Source of the DNA: Yamagishiella unicocca
Taxonomy: Eukaryota > Chlorophyta > Chlorophyceae > Chlamydomonadales > Volvocaceae
Direction: 5' to 3'
Assembly: GCA_003116995.1 (NCBI GenBank)
Contig: BDSL01000061.1
Span: 62,001 to 126,000 of the forward strand
Length of the DNA: 64,000 bases
Below, piece by piece: positions 9,512 to 21,300 of the stretch. Made by a program: the position numbers and the translations under genes. Numbering within the stretch: position 1 is the stretch's first letter; each line of letters begins with the position of its first letter. The notes beneath the pieces are model-generated. The model saw only the letters and a program-made list of their open reading frames with translations, was not told where the DNA came from and searched no databases.

Positions 9512-12500
9512 TCACCCAATCAGCTGGCGGGCCGAAGGGCGGTCCCCGACCCCGCGCGAAGGGGAGTTGAACGGATGAGCCGGCGCGGCCTCGTCGTCCA
9601 TGGCCGCAGCACCGACCTCGGCGCCGCTGCCCTCCTCGCCGCTGGACCTCGTCCCCTTGGTCCGCGAATTGGACGCGTCCACATCTGCAGCTGCGGCCGC
9701 AGTTGCAGCCGGTGATGTTGCCGGTGCGGCTGCGCTCGATGTTGCTGCTGACGTTACTAGTGATGTTGCTGATCTCGATGTTGCTGGTGATGATGCTACT
9801 GGTGATGTTGCTGCCCTTGATGTGGGTGGTGATGTGGGTGGTGATGTGGGTGGTGACGTTACTAGTGATGTTGCTGCTCTTGATGCTGGTGATGATGCTA
9901 CTGGTGATGTTGCTGCCCTTGATGTGGGTGGTGATGTTGGTGGTGACCGTGGTGACGGTGGGGCTTCTAGAGGAGCGGCCGCGAGGGCCGTCACAAGGCT
10001 GGAGGGCCGACGCGGCGCTTCAGCGGCCTCGGAGACTGGTCCCGGAGCCGTGCGGACGCGGTTTCGCATCCGGCGGCGCAACAGGAGCACCACTACGATC
10101 CCGATGACCGCGACGCCAATGATTGTGGCGATGACGATGCCGGCGATGGCGCCGCCGGACATGCCTTTATTCTTTGCCGACTGCTCGACCGCCACGATGC
10201 CGTCGTTGAGGACAGTATTGAGAGAAGGTGGGCTGGGCGGCGGTGGCGGCGGCGGCGGGAGAAGGGACTCTGCTGTGACGGCGCCCGGCGGCGGCGGCGG
10301 CGGTAGCGATGGCGGCGGGCTGGGGTACACCGACTCGGGTCCCTGACCGACAACATAGGTACCCACAGCGGTGACGATGCAAGTCACGAGGCCCGTGGGC
10401 GCGTCGTACGACTGGAACACTGCCGGGCTGGCACCGCTGGAAAGGCCGGTGAGGCTGCCGGAGATGGTGAAGGCAGCCTCGTCGTACAAAACACACGTGC
10501 CGACCTTGCCCGCGTCGTAGCCGGAGGTGGGGATGCGCAGGGTGATGGTGTTACTGCCGCCGAGGGTCGGTGGCGAGGCGGCGGCGTCCTGGCTGGCGGT
10601 CCACGTCAGCCTGGCGGCGCCGCTGCGGATGCTGACGGCGGCCGGCAGGTTGGAGCCGAGTGCCTGGATCACGGAGGCGGTAGACGCCGACATGTAGACG
10701 AGGCTGAGAGCGTAGCCGCTGGCGCCCGTGGCCACTGCCCCAGCCAGGTTCAACAGGTAGCTTGCGCTGGTGGCAGCGGTGGCTTGCAGCAGGCCCCGCC
10801 GGGCGCCGTACTCTTCCGCCACCACCACCACTCGCAGCCTCCGGTTGCCGCTGTCGGAGCCGCCGCCGCCGCTGCTGCTGCTGCTGTCCTTCCCGCTGGC
10901 GGAGCCGCCGCTGCTGGCGGAGGCTGGCCCTGCGGAGGCTGCGGCCGTGCCCCTCGCTCCGCTGCCGCCGCCCATGACTGACACGGCCGCAACCGCCATG
11001 TAGACGTCGTTTGAGCCCGATGTCACGCTGTCACCTCCCGGGACAGCCTGCGATGCCAGTCCCGCCGCGAGCTGCGTTGAGGTGGAGATGGTGCTCTGCA
11101 GCCAGGTCTGGGCCAGGGTCTGCGCGTCCAGTAGCTGCCTGCGGCGGGCCTTGGTGGCGTCCTTGGGTTTAGAGGAGCCCATAAGGCTGAGGACCTTGGT
11201 GCCGAAGGCCGAGTCGACCTCCTTGGGGGCGCTGCTGCTGCCCACTGCGCTTCTGACCAGGTCCCCGGAGGCGGCCAGGTACTTGGAGCGGGTCGAGTCC
11301 TCCAGCATGCCGCCGCCGCTAGTGGCCATGTTGGAGATGGTGGAGGCGAACTGCTTGGCCTGCGGTAGGGGTTCGGGACGGGGTGATGAGGAGACCCGGC
11401 TACACGACACAGGAGACGTCAGGGGTGTCGGGTCAGATGCTAAGTTTCATAGACCTTAGCCGGGTGAGTCTTGCGTTCTGGGTGGGGAGGCCATGCCGTG
11501 GTGGGCGCACGACAACATGAGCCGTACAGCGGGTGGGATACCGCAGCAGTACGGAAAACACACGGGCGCTTTGCTGGTGGAAAAGCTGAGCCGCGGGCGA
11601 AGCCAAGGGTCAGGGGTCACTCCAACCCAACCCGGAGTTCTCCTGGTTACCGTTTGGGTAAATTGATGATAAGACTCAAGGGTACGACACAAGGGTACGA
11701 CACGCGACATTCACCTGGTCCGGGTCTGAGTCGCCGCCGGTCGACATGAGGGCCGCCAGCAGCTTCTCGCTCTTTGTGGCGGCCAGCTGGGAAGTGGCGT
11801 CGGTGGCGGTGCCCGAAGACGACAGCATTTCCAGGAGCAGCGAGATCTGGGCAATCGCTTGCAGTATGGCGATCTGGTCGTTGCCCTGCGGACAGGCATC
11901 GGAGCCGAGCGGCGGTGGGGGCAGCGGTGGGGGCACCGGTCGTCAGCGAAGGGCGGCAGGACCGCTGGAGAAGAAGGAACAAAATGTGGGTTAATGAAGG
12001 TACATACGTCCCCGCAGGAAAGGTAGAGCTACCTGTGAATTTTATTCCCTGGTTTTCCGCTAGCTTCATTTATCACGAACATAGTAATGAAAGGGCTTCA
12101 TCTAAATAATATGCCGCTGCTCACCGCAATCAGCGAATCCACGTCCACTGCCGACAGGGCCGCAGCCGCGTCGAAGCTAGCGCCCGGGGGCTTGACTTGC
12201 ACCTGGCCCGTGCCGCACGTCCGCGAGCCGATGCTGTCGATAGCGCACCCGTACACCGTGATAATGCCTTTTCGCAGCCCCACTACCGTCGCCGAGGAAG
12301 CCGAGCCGATCTGCTGGATGTCGCCGTTCGCTGGGTCGCCAACGCCGAACTCGTAGCGCAGCTGAGTGTCCTGGCCGTCCACCATGCCCTGCGCGCGGAT
12401 CTGCGCCACCGCTAGGGGGAAGGTGTCCTTGCCTGACAGCAGCTGCACGGTGAAGCAGGCGGATGGGTTGGCGGCATCCAAGCTGCAGGAGGGTGCGCTG

Positions 12501-15500
12501 TCCAGAGGCACGATCAGGGTGGACATGCCGGAGGTGCCCTCGAAGGACAGCGAGGCGGTGATGGTGATGGTGGGCTGGGTGGTGGGCAGGGACTCGGCGG
12601 GGATGTTGAGCTTGACTGCGTTGTCGGGGAGGGTGGGATCCGTCTTGGAGGTGGCGGCGGCGAGGGCGCCCAGGGAGGGAATGTGGCTGCTGGACCACGT
12701 CACGCTTGAGCCGCTGCGGGACAGGGTACGACAGGTACGACAGCGTACGACAGGATACGACATATCAGTTTTGGGTAATTGGAATGAGTTGGCGCAAAAT
12801 GGCGGCCACCCCGTTTGGTGTCCATATTCGCAGTAGCAACACATAGCACCAGCAGCCAGCAGCAGCCAGCAGCAGCCGGCAGCAGCAGCCGGCAGCAGCC
12901 AGCAGCAGCCGGCACAGCCAGCAGCAGCCAGCAGCAGCCGGCAGCAGCCAGCAGCAGCCGGCAGCAGCCAGCAGCAGCCAGCAGCAGCTGGCAGTAACGG
13001 AAGAGGGAGATGAGACGGAGGAGCTCGGGCTGCGCACCTGTATCCCTCATCCAGCAGCAGCAGCAGGGTCAGGCGCTTGCTGGTAGTCTGCGGTGCAGTA
13101 CAGGCCCCGGCGCAGCGGCGCGTGAGGCTGCCCCGGGGGAACCTCTCCGAGGCGGAGCGGGGGCGGAAGCTGAGGGCCGCAGCGGCCTGCAGGGGTGTCC
13201 CCGACTCCCCCGCCTGCTTATAAACCGTGACGGTGAAGACGTGCATTTTGCCCAGGGTCAGCAGGCCGGGGCTGATCGTCCACACGCCCGGCACGGTGTC
13301 ATCACCCTGGCTCGCCCCGGAGAAGCAGGGGGCGGGGTGGTCCTCCCGCCTGCACTCCCACTTGAAGGACAGGCGCTGCAGCTGGCGGGTAGTCTCCGGG
13401 TCGAACGAGGCGGACGCATTCAGCTGGAAAGGGCTGCTGTCCGGCACGTCGCCGCTGGGGCCGTCCAGCCGGGCCACCGGCGGCGAGCCGATCGCAGTCA
13501 GCGTCACGTCGGCTGAGCCGGTGTTGGCTGCGACCGAGACCAGGCGACAGGAGGGTTGAGGGCACAGATCAGTAAAGAACACACTCACTCACAAACGTCG
13601 GGACAGCACGTATGAGTCCTGCAGCTCGGTATTTCTCTCTGCTGGTGATGCAAAGGCATCGTCTCGGTGCGGCATGCCTGCACTCTGTGTGTACGTCGTC
13701 CGCACGCTGTGTGTACGTCATCCGCACTCTGTGTGTACGTCATCCGCACTCTGTGTGTACGTCATCCGCACTCTGTGTGTACGTCATCCGCACTCTGTGT
13801 GCACGTCATCTGCACTCTGTGTGTACGTCATCCGCACTCTGTGTGTACGTCATCCGCCAGCCACCAGCTGGGTACTCACTGAATTTGTCAAAGGAGCCCC
13901 GGGCCTGTAGCGAGACGACGTGCCCGTGCAGTGCGGCAACCGGCCCCGCTACGTAGAGCTGCTGACTGGTGAGCTTGGCACCGTTGAACCCCGTCCACCC
14001 GCTGGGGGAGATCCACAGCCACTCCACTGTGTTGCCTGTTGCGCGATTTGAAGGGTAGACTGGTTGTCAAGGGGGGCTTCCCAACAGCACTCCCAAGAGG
14101 ACAACTTATTCTTCTGCCACTCCGCAGCACAATGCAGCGTGCGGTGCCCTCGGCGCTCACGATGCTGGGCGCTGGACCCGCTCCGCTCCCCCGTTCGGCA
14201 CTGCAGCGCCTAATCTCCGCGACGAAACCCACTAGCAGAGAGCGCCCCTTCGCTGCCCCACCTCGCCCGCCCTCCTATCCTGCTGGCGCGCACCTCCCAC
14301 CTCAATACCCTGCCATCCGCCCACCCGAATCGCCGCCTCCTCCAATCCACCCTGCATGGTGTACCTTTACACACTTGGCCCGCCCCGGCTGCCAGTCGGA
14401 TGCCCCCTGAAGTCCGGAACGTCTGTTTGGACGGGCCCACCACTTGCACCGCTGGCGCCTTAGCACTAGTGACCTTGGAAAAATAGACGGTGGCCGTGGC
14501 AGATGTGCCGAGCCAGGACTTCACGGTGACCTGCGGGACAGTGTTCCGGAGCGCCTACACGTCATCTCGGCACTAGCACTAGTACAATGCTGCTGACGCC
14601 CTCCAGCACCCCTTCACCCACCCCCTCCCCCTTCCTCGACTCCCCCTCCCTCTCCAGCCCACATTGTGCCGCCGCGTACCGACAGAGCGTAGCCGCTAGC
14701 CTCCGGTAGGTTCTTAACGTCATCGGTTGTGAAGCTGAGGACCAGGCGCTGCCTGCGCGGTCACCAACATTACCGCCGTCAGATGAGCGCAATGGCACGG
14801 GGTTACCTACCACATCGGGTTACATAACGGGTACACCGGCGGGTTACATATCACACCGGCACCGGGATACGTACCACAGCTTGTTTGCGATGTTCCGTCA
14901 TCATCCCTTTTTTAATGAGTTAGCATTCGCTAACCCATAAAGATGCAAGCCCATTCGCCCCACTGCCCGCACTGCCCGCACCTCGTCATGAGCAGCGGGC
15001 CTACCTGAGGTCAGTGACGGCATTAGTCCGCGTCACCGCCGCCGAGAGGATGGCGCTGACCCCCCCCGTGCCGGCGGGCAGCGACCAGTTGACGTCATCC
15101 CACGTCGTACGTCCGGAGGGGTCCGAGGACTGGGAGGCGTCGAAGGAGGGCGGCAGGCCAGCCGCCACCGCGAACATGTCGCCCTCCTCGCCCGCACATG
15201 GCGGCACGATGACGCTCGGGCCGGTGATTGACGGCGAGGGCACCTCGCAGGAGGTGCAGCTCGCGACCTGTGTTTGGCGCGAAAACAAGTACACAAACAC
15301 GCACATGTCGTTGTCGCGTCGTTGTCGTTGTCGGGTGTATGCAGGTGGCGGCAGGGCAGTATTTGGTGGTACGGCAACTAGGAGGGTCATCCCGCCCAAC
15401 TCGCACACACACAGATGAGTGGCTGCCAGGAGAACCTGTGTGTCTGCCGACGCTGCGGACGCAGCCATTGTACGGTGTACGGCAACGGATGCGCCGTACC

Positions 15501-18376
15501 GTGAAGTTGCCGGCAAAGCGCAGCTGGCTGTCCAGCGCCCACACCAGGGCCGACTGGGGCGAGAACTCCAGGGTGGCGTTGGCCTGTTGGTGCGTGGGCG
15601 GCGTCACAAAAGGCGGCGTCACAAAAGGCGGCGTCACAAAAGGACGCAAAAAACAATTTTGGAGCCATACTTTATACGTAGTCAGAGAGGCACGGTTTGT
15701 TACGTGGGTCCAGCGCCAGGCGCAGGGGACATGTGCCCCAGCACGTGCGTGTTTGCTTTCCGCTCCCTCCCCTCTCCCTTCCTCTTCCGCCGCTCCCCCC
15801 CGTGATCCGCATCCGTGTATACAGCTACCCCCCTAGCCTCCCTACCCTGATAGTCGCTGACGGCGGCAACCGAACCGTCAGCGTCTTGTCGACAGCGCTG
15901 CACACCGCCGCTCCGGAACCACCCAGCAGCGCCGCGCTGGCACCGGCGAAGATGCTGTCGCACGACACCAGCTCCAGGGGGCCCGCCGGCGAGCTGAGCT
16001 CCGCGACGATTGACCTTCCGTCGACTGCCAGCCGGGCGGACAGCGCGTACAGCGATGTGGGCGTGCACCGGGCGCTGCAGGCCGCCTGGACCAGTGTCTG
16101 GGAGGTGGTGTTGCAGGCGTACACCCTGCACTGCGCCGCGGACCGACACGCCTCCCCGGCGGGGCACTGCGCTTCCAGCAGGCTGGCGTTGCAGGGCTTG
16201 GAGCCCGCGTTTAGTCGGTCGAGCTGCACCGTAGTCGACGTGAGATTGCAGTAGCTGATGCAGGTGCCCAAGTCGCGGCACACGTCCTCGCCCGCCACGC
16301 AGGAGCAGCGGCGCGGAGGGCTGGTCTCGGGGATCTGGCAGGCCATGCCGGCGCTGCAGTTGGCCGTGGAGAAGCAGCTGTCCGGCTTCAAGTCGGCGCT
16401 CGGCAGGGCGGTGTCGCGGCCCCCAGCCACCCCCTCCGCCGCGCACAAGTCCAGGCTACCGGTGATGTCGCCGCCGCCACCGACCCGCGGGACGGTCAGG
16501 TGCTGGCAGTTTTGCGTTACGTTGCAGTGGCCCACCACAGCGCAGATCATGCCAGCGCGGGCTGCAAGGTTCGATGTGCCAGCCAGGATTGCCAGGGCGA
16601 GTCTGCTGCAGGCTTCTGGGGTGCCGTGGCCTGTGCATATCTCCAGGGCCGCTGCCGAAAGCTGTACGGCAGTGGACGACCCGGACAGGGCGGCCTGCAC
16701 CAGGGGATTGACGCCGAACAGGCATGCGAGACAGGTGTAGCAGGGGTCGAACGGGGGTTCTGTGGGCTCGGGCGGAAAAGGAAGGGGCGGGGATCGAGGA
16801 AGGGGCTGGGGGGGCGCTGGGGGGCGCGGAGGCGAGGGCGATGGTGCTGGCGGGCGCAGAGGGGGTGCGGGGCTGGGCGGAGGGCTCGGGGGCGAGGGGG
16901 GCGCAGGGCTCGGAGGGAGCGGGCTAGGCGGACTAGGGAGCTCGGGGGGGCTAGGCGGGGCAGGGCTGGGGGGTGATGGCGAAGGGGGCGATGGCGGTAA
17001 CGGCGCCGGCGACGGTGGTGATGGCGGCAATGGTGGCGGCGGCGATGGCGCAGGCGGCTCAGGGCTGGGAGGGCGCGGACTAGGCGGAAGAGGGAGCTGC
17101 GGAGGAAGGGGCGGGGCAGGGCTGGGTGGTGGTGGCGATGGCGGTGATGGCGGTGATGGCGGTGATGGCGGTAACGGCGCCGGCGACGGTGGTGATGGCG
17201 GCAATGGTGGCGGCGGCGATGGCGCAGGCGGCTCAGGGCTGGGAGGGCGCGGACTAGGTGGAAGGGGGAGCTCCGGTGGCCGGGGAGGGGCAGGGCTGGG
17301 GGGTGAGGGCGAAGGCGGTGATGGCGATGAAGGCGGCACCGTAGGGCTCAGGGGTAGGGGCGACGGCGACGGCGGCGACGGCGACAAGGGCATCGGCGAC
17401 AAGGGCATCGGCGACTGCGGCGACGGGTTGGGGGGTCTTGGGCTGGGAGGGAGAGGGTACAGCAGTTCTGGAGGTGGTAGCAACGGCGGTGCTGGCGACG
17501 TCGGCGCTCGCGGTGGCGACGGCGGTTGAGGGCTGGGGGGCAAGGGAAATCCCACCGGCGGCGCTGACGGGGATGGATTCGGTGGCAGCGGGCTGAAGGG
17601 GAGGGGAAACCCACCAGTAATCACAGGCGGGGCAGGGGGCTCTGGTGAAGGAGGGTGGTTAGGTGGTGATGGCGCCGAAGGGCTGGGTGGGTTCGGGTAG
17701 GCTGGGTAGGTTGGCGCTGGGCTGGAAAGGCTGGAAGGGCTGGCGGGTCTGGCAGGGCTGGCGGGTCTGGAAGGGCTGGCGGGTCTGGAAGGGCTGGCGG
17801 GTATGGGAGGGCTGGCGGGTCTGGAAGGGCTGGGGGGTATGGGAGGGCTGGCGGGTCTGGAAGGGCTGGGGGGTCTGGCAGGGCTGGGGGGGCTGGCAGG
17901 GCTGGCAGGGCTGGCAGGGCTGGCAGGGCTGGCAGGGCTGACAGGGCTGGCAGGGCTGGCGGGTCTGGAAGGGCTGGCGGGTCTGGGAGGGCTGGCGGGT
18001 CTGGAAGGGCTGGCGGGTCTGGAAGGGCTGGCAGGGCTGGCAGGGCTGGCAGGGCTGACAGAGCTGACAGGGCTGGCGGGGCTGGCAGGGCTGGCAGGGC
18101 TGGCGGGGCTGGCGGGGCTGGCGGGGCTGGCGGGTCGGGCAGGGCTGGGGTAATCGGGGTAGGCAGGGTAGACAGGTGCCTGCGAATCCACCGGGATGAG
18201 GTTGGTATTGGGCTCCGGCGAGGTTCTTCTCGAATCAATCTTACCGCTTGACTCGTGATTGCTGTAAGGAGGAGAGTCAGTCCTAGCAGAAGAAGCGGAT
18301 GTGCTCGAGGGTACGCAGCCGTTCGCCTTCTGAATACCATGGCCATCAGGAGTCCTCGACGCTGTAAGTAATGCAT
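9512..18376 (-). CDS. REJ/GAIN-like type I membrane protein with hydroxyproline-type stalk
   Basis: I predict a cell-surface receptor-like or matrix protein of about 2101 residues. Exons in coding order: 18376-18245, 18179-15846, 15583-15500, 15267-15005, 14752-14680, 14530-14365, 14035-13880, 13527-13038, 12713-12125, 11885-11715 and 11359-9512. The phases are consistent throughout. Exon 1 is a signal peptide ([19 protein letters not shown]). Residues about 45-510 are Ser-Pro/Pro-rich, like volvocine hydroxyproline-rich glycoproteins. A Cys-rich module follows ([12 protein letters not shown] onward). Next come REJ-like segments, with motifs such as [13 protein letters not shown] and [20 protein letters not shown]-like stretch with two Cys ([25 protein letters not shown]) precedes one TM helix at about 1889-1912 ([20 protein letters not shown]), followed by RRRMRNR and a Ser/Thr/Pro/Ala-rich tail. 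REJ plus GPS recalls polycystin-1 ectodomains, but no PLAT domain or further TM helices follow. The 65-nt first intron is needed to join signal peptide and stalk. The ligand is unknown; the GAIN assignment is inference. Confidence 0.75.
12846..12993. repeat. (CAGCAGC)-rich tract in REJ-gene intron
   Basis: Runs of CAGCAGCCAGCAGCAGCCGG inside the 324-nt intron 12714-13037, which has no in-frame stop. Confidence 0.9.
13681..13858. repeat. 22-bp tandem array in REJ-gene intron
   Basis: About eight copies of GTACGTCATCCGCACTCTGT plus two bases, nearly identical to each other. There are no spacers, so it is not CRISPR. Confidence 0.95.
15597..15643. repeat. 15-bp tandem repeat GGCGGCGTCACAAAA x3
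   Basis: Perfect triplication in the REJ-gene intron 15584-15845. Confidence 0.95.
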
Positions 18377-21300
18377 GATGCTTTAATACCCTTGATGCGC
18401 ATCCGCTTGTCAGCTCGTTGGGTTACTCTATCGTAGGATTCGAATGGCTTGCACGCGTCCAGGCAACCATCAAGACGAAACAAACCTCACAAACAACGTG
18501 TTGAGTAATCTTGACGACGTAAGTATGACGACCGCTCAAAACGTATGCTTAGACAAAATCCTGCTCTTTGATGTCAGACTCAACATTTCATTGAAGCGGC
18601 ACAAACACCAGGCTCGAGGTATGGCTTACGTCCTCCCCGACCATGAAGTCAATTGTATGGCTTGGGCGAGTGTAGAAGCGGACTTCCATACCCCTTTCAG
18701 ACTTTCACGTCGTGTACGTATTGTTTACGAACGGGAAGGTAGATTTACTCAGTCACCGCCGCAGCCAATACATATTCTGAAGGCCACGTTATAATCAATA
18801 CATAATTATTTCAGCGATCCCTGGTTACACAACCCTAGGCGGAGGTTTCATGAGGATACCGGTATTTTGCTGAGAATCGCGAGCCGGTACCCACGATGCG
18901 ATGTGCGGCACTGCAGGATCCGATAAGTGACTTACTATTGCCATTTACGCAGGCCACATTGGATAACAGGAAGGGGACATTTATCCGAAACCTTCGCGCA
19001 CGTCGTCGAACGTTAACGTTAAGGGATACACGGTCACGTTGCTGCCTCATATATTGAAGCTATTCTCTTAATATGTAAACATAAACAACCTATAAGGGGT
19101 TGGGCTGCTTCGTGGCTTGCTCAAAAGCGCCTACCCCGAGTTCCTACAGCCCTACAGTCCAGGATGGTCTAGGGCATTGGGCGAACCATCACCCAACAAA
19201 GACGGGAACCGTCTTCTTCGTGAAGCAGATGATCGTGTATTTATTTTCGGTTTAGTATGCGTGGATGGAAGGGCGTGTGGAAGATGGGTTCGCGCGCTGT
19301 CCGGGACTTGACGACTGGCCTTGGCGTACCTGCTGGGTTGTGATTCTTGTGCGTGGGGAACCCGCGCGCCGTTGTGCATACCGGTAGGCTCCATCTGGTC
19401 CTGGGGCCCTTAGTGCTGGCTTGACCTTTCCAGAGCAGTAGCATGCAGCGCCACCGGAAATGCCAACATAGTAGTAACGCCAGCATTATACTACGCAATT
19501 TGTCGCCTATGGTTGGGAGGAGCTTTCTTCGGCTGCAAGCGCCGGCCCGGTGTCCCCTCGCCTGCACCACTTCTGGAATTGCCCCCTTGCTCGTGCAATT
19601 TCGGTATGCCTGCCCGTCTATTTTGTCGGGGGCGAGCTGTGTTGCGCGCGGCGAGCGAGGTCCCTGTGTCTTTCGGTGCCTTACTTTCGGGGCATCTGCT
19701 CAGGTGTGCTGGATTGCTGTGGTCCCCCTGCTTGGGTTAGGCCCGGCTTGCCTCTCTTAAGTTCAGGACATGGCCCCCCTTCTTGTCCTGGGTAAACCGG
19801 GCTTGAGGTGACCTAAACATTTCATTTGTTGCGTTGTGAGGTACCTTAGGTCCCCAGCCTGTATCGTGAGGCGGCGTACCAGCGTAGCGCATTCGCGCGG
19901 TTTTCTCAGCTGGCGCTGTCTCGCATGGCCCCCCGTCTGCTACCATACTTTTACAGCCAACCCAATTTGGTACCATGGACATGCTGCTGTTCCTCTTGCC
20001 TTGTAGGGCACTGTGAGTTGCGCTCGTGTGGCCCACCTGCTCTCAAAGACGTCCGTTAGAGGGATCCTTTCATAAGCATCTTCCAGGTGGCAATCCTGTC
20101 CGTTCGCGACTGCTATTTCCCGGTTCATTTGCGATCTTTTTGCGCGCAGCTTCCCAGCCCCCGCTGTAAATTTGGTGTACTGGAGACTTTTACTGTGCTC
20201 CTGGCCGAGCGGAAATGCGGCCCGATTCAGCTGTTTCTCCGGCCACTACTTTTCGGCATCGGCGGTAGAATGTACAGGCTCGGTGCTTGTATTGTACGGT
20301 CCCGACCCATGGCACGTACGGTCTCGGCATTTTTGAGCAGGGATTGGCATGACGAGCATCCTTCGCGCGGCTTCCCGACGTTCGCTTGTATTTTTGCCTA
20401 TTAGGGGTCTTCATTTTGCATTGGGTCATTTGGATTTGCGCTCCGTCTGAAGTGCTCGTCCGACCCGTGTACATAGTGTTTATTCGGCATCGGCGGTAGT
20501 TTCGTACGGACTCGTCTGGGGCAAATCTCGCTACAATGGTCTGCTTAAATAGGACGAACATAAGACAGAAAGATGGCCTCTTGTCCGATGCTCCTCGCGC
20601 CTGGGCGCAGCTGCTGGTCAGCAAGGCTGCCAGGCGATGTAGGTACTACTACGCAGCGTACTAAGGACCGGGCGGCCGGGATAGAGTAATCAAGCCTGGA
20701 CTGGGCCGCCGTGGTCTGACGCTAACAGACGGCTACCTGGGCTGACCCGTAATAGAGAATGTTACGAGGCCGTGCAACGGTACGGCAGGAGCGAATTTCC
20801 GATGCACCGTACAGGCAGACGACCCATGGGCCACGCGTGACACACGGAGTGTCGAATCACGAGTTGGACACGACGTGTACTACGTCCCACTGACGTGCAC
20901 GTTGATGACACGGCCTGAAAAATGTACGTGGAGCCCGGGGGGTATCTATCTAGCGGACCGCCGTACGACCGTAGCTACATTATCCGTTGTGACAATACAT
21001 GGCGGAGTCGTACACCATACACGGGGCTTTGGTTCAACGTATGCACCAGCAAGGCGCGCACCTGGCGCTTAACTTCAGACCGAACATTGGTGCGAGTAAT
21101 CGTTTTGCAGGGCTTGTCGAGGGTGAGCTTTTACAACGCACTGCGAGCTTTATCCTACCGCCAAGCTCAGCCACTACTTCGTCATCCCTGAACGCCCCCC
21201 CTCAGGTTTTCGGTCAAACAAACAACTTTCCTGCTGTCACCTGGCAGGCTGTGGAGCACCTACTGGTAGGTACTGAGGTGACCAACGCAGACGACACCGG

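Noticed and set aside
13681..13858. Regularly spaced repeat resembling a CRISPR array
   Set aside because: Units are contiguous, with no unique spacers, and lie inside an intron of a eukaryotic gene.
16762..17529. 255-codon Gly-rich plus-strand frame
   Set aside because: Antisense of the Pro/Ser-rich stalk exon of the REJ-like gene; no start context or splice support.
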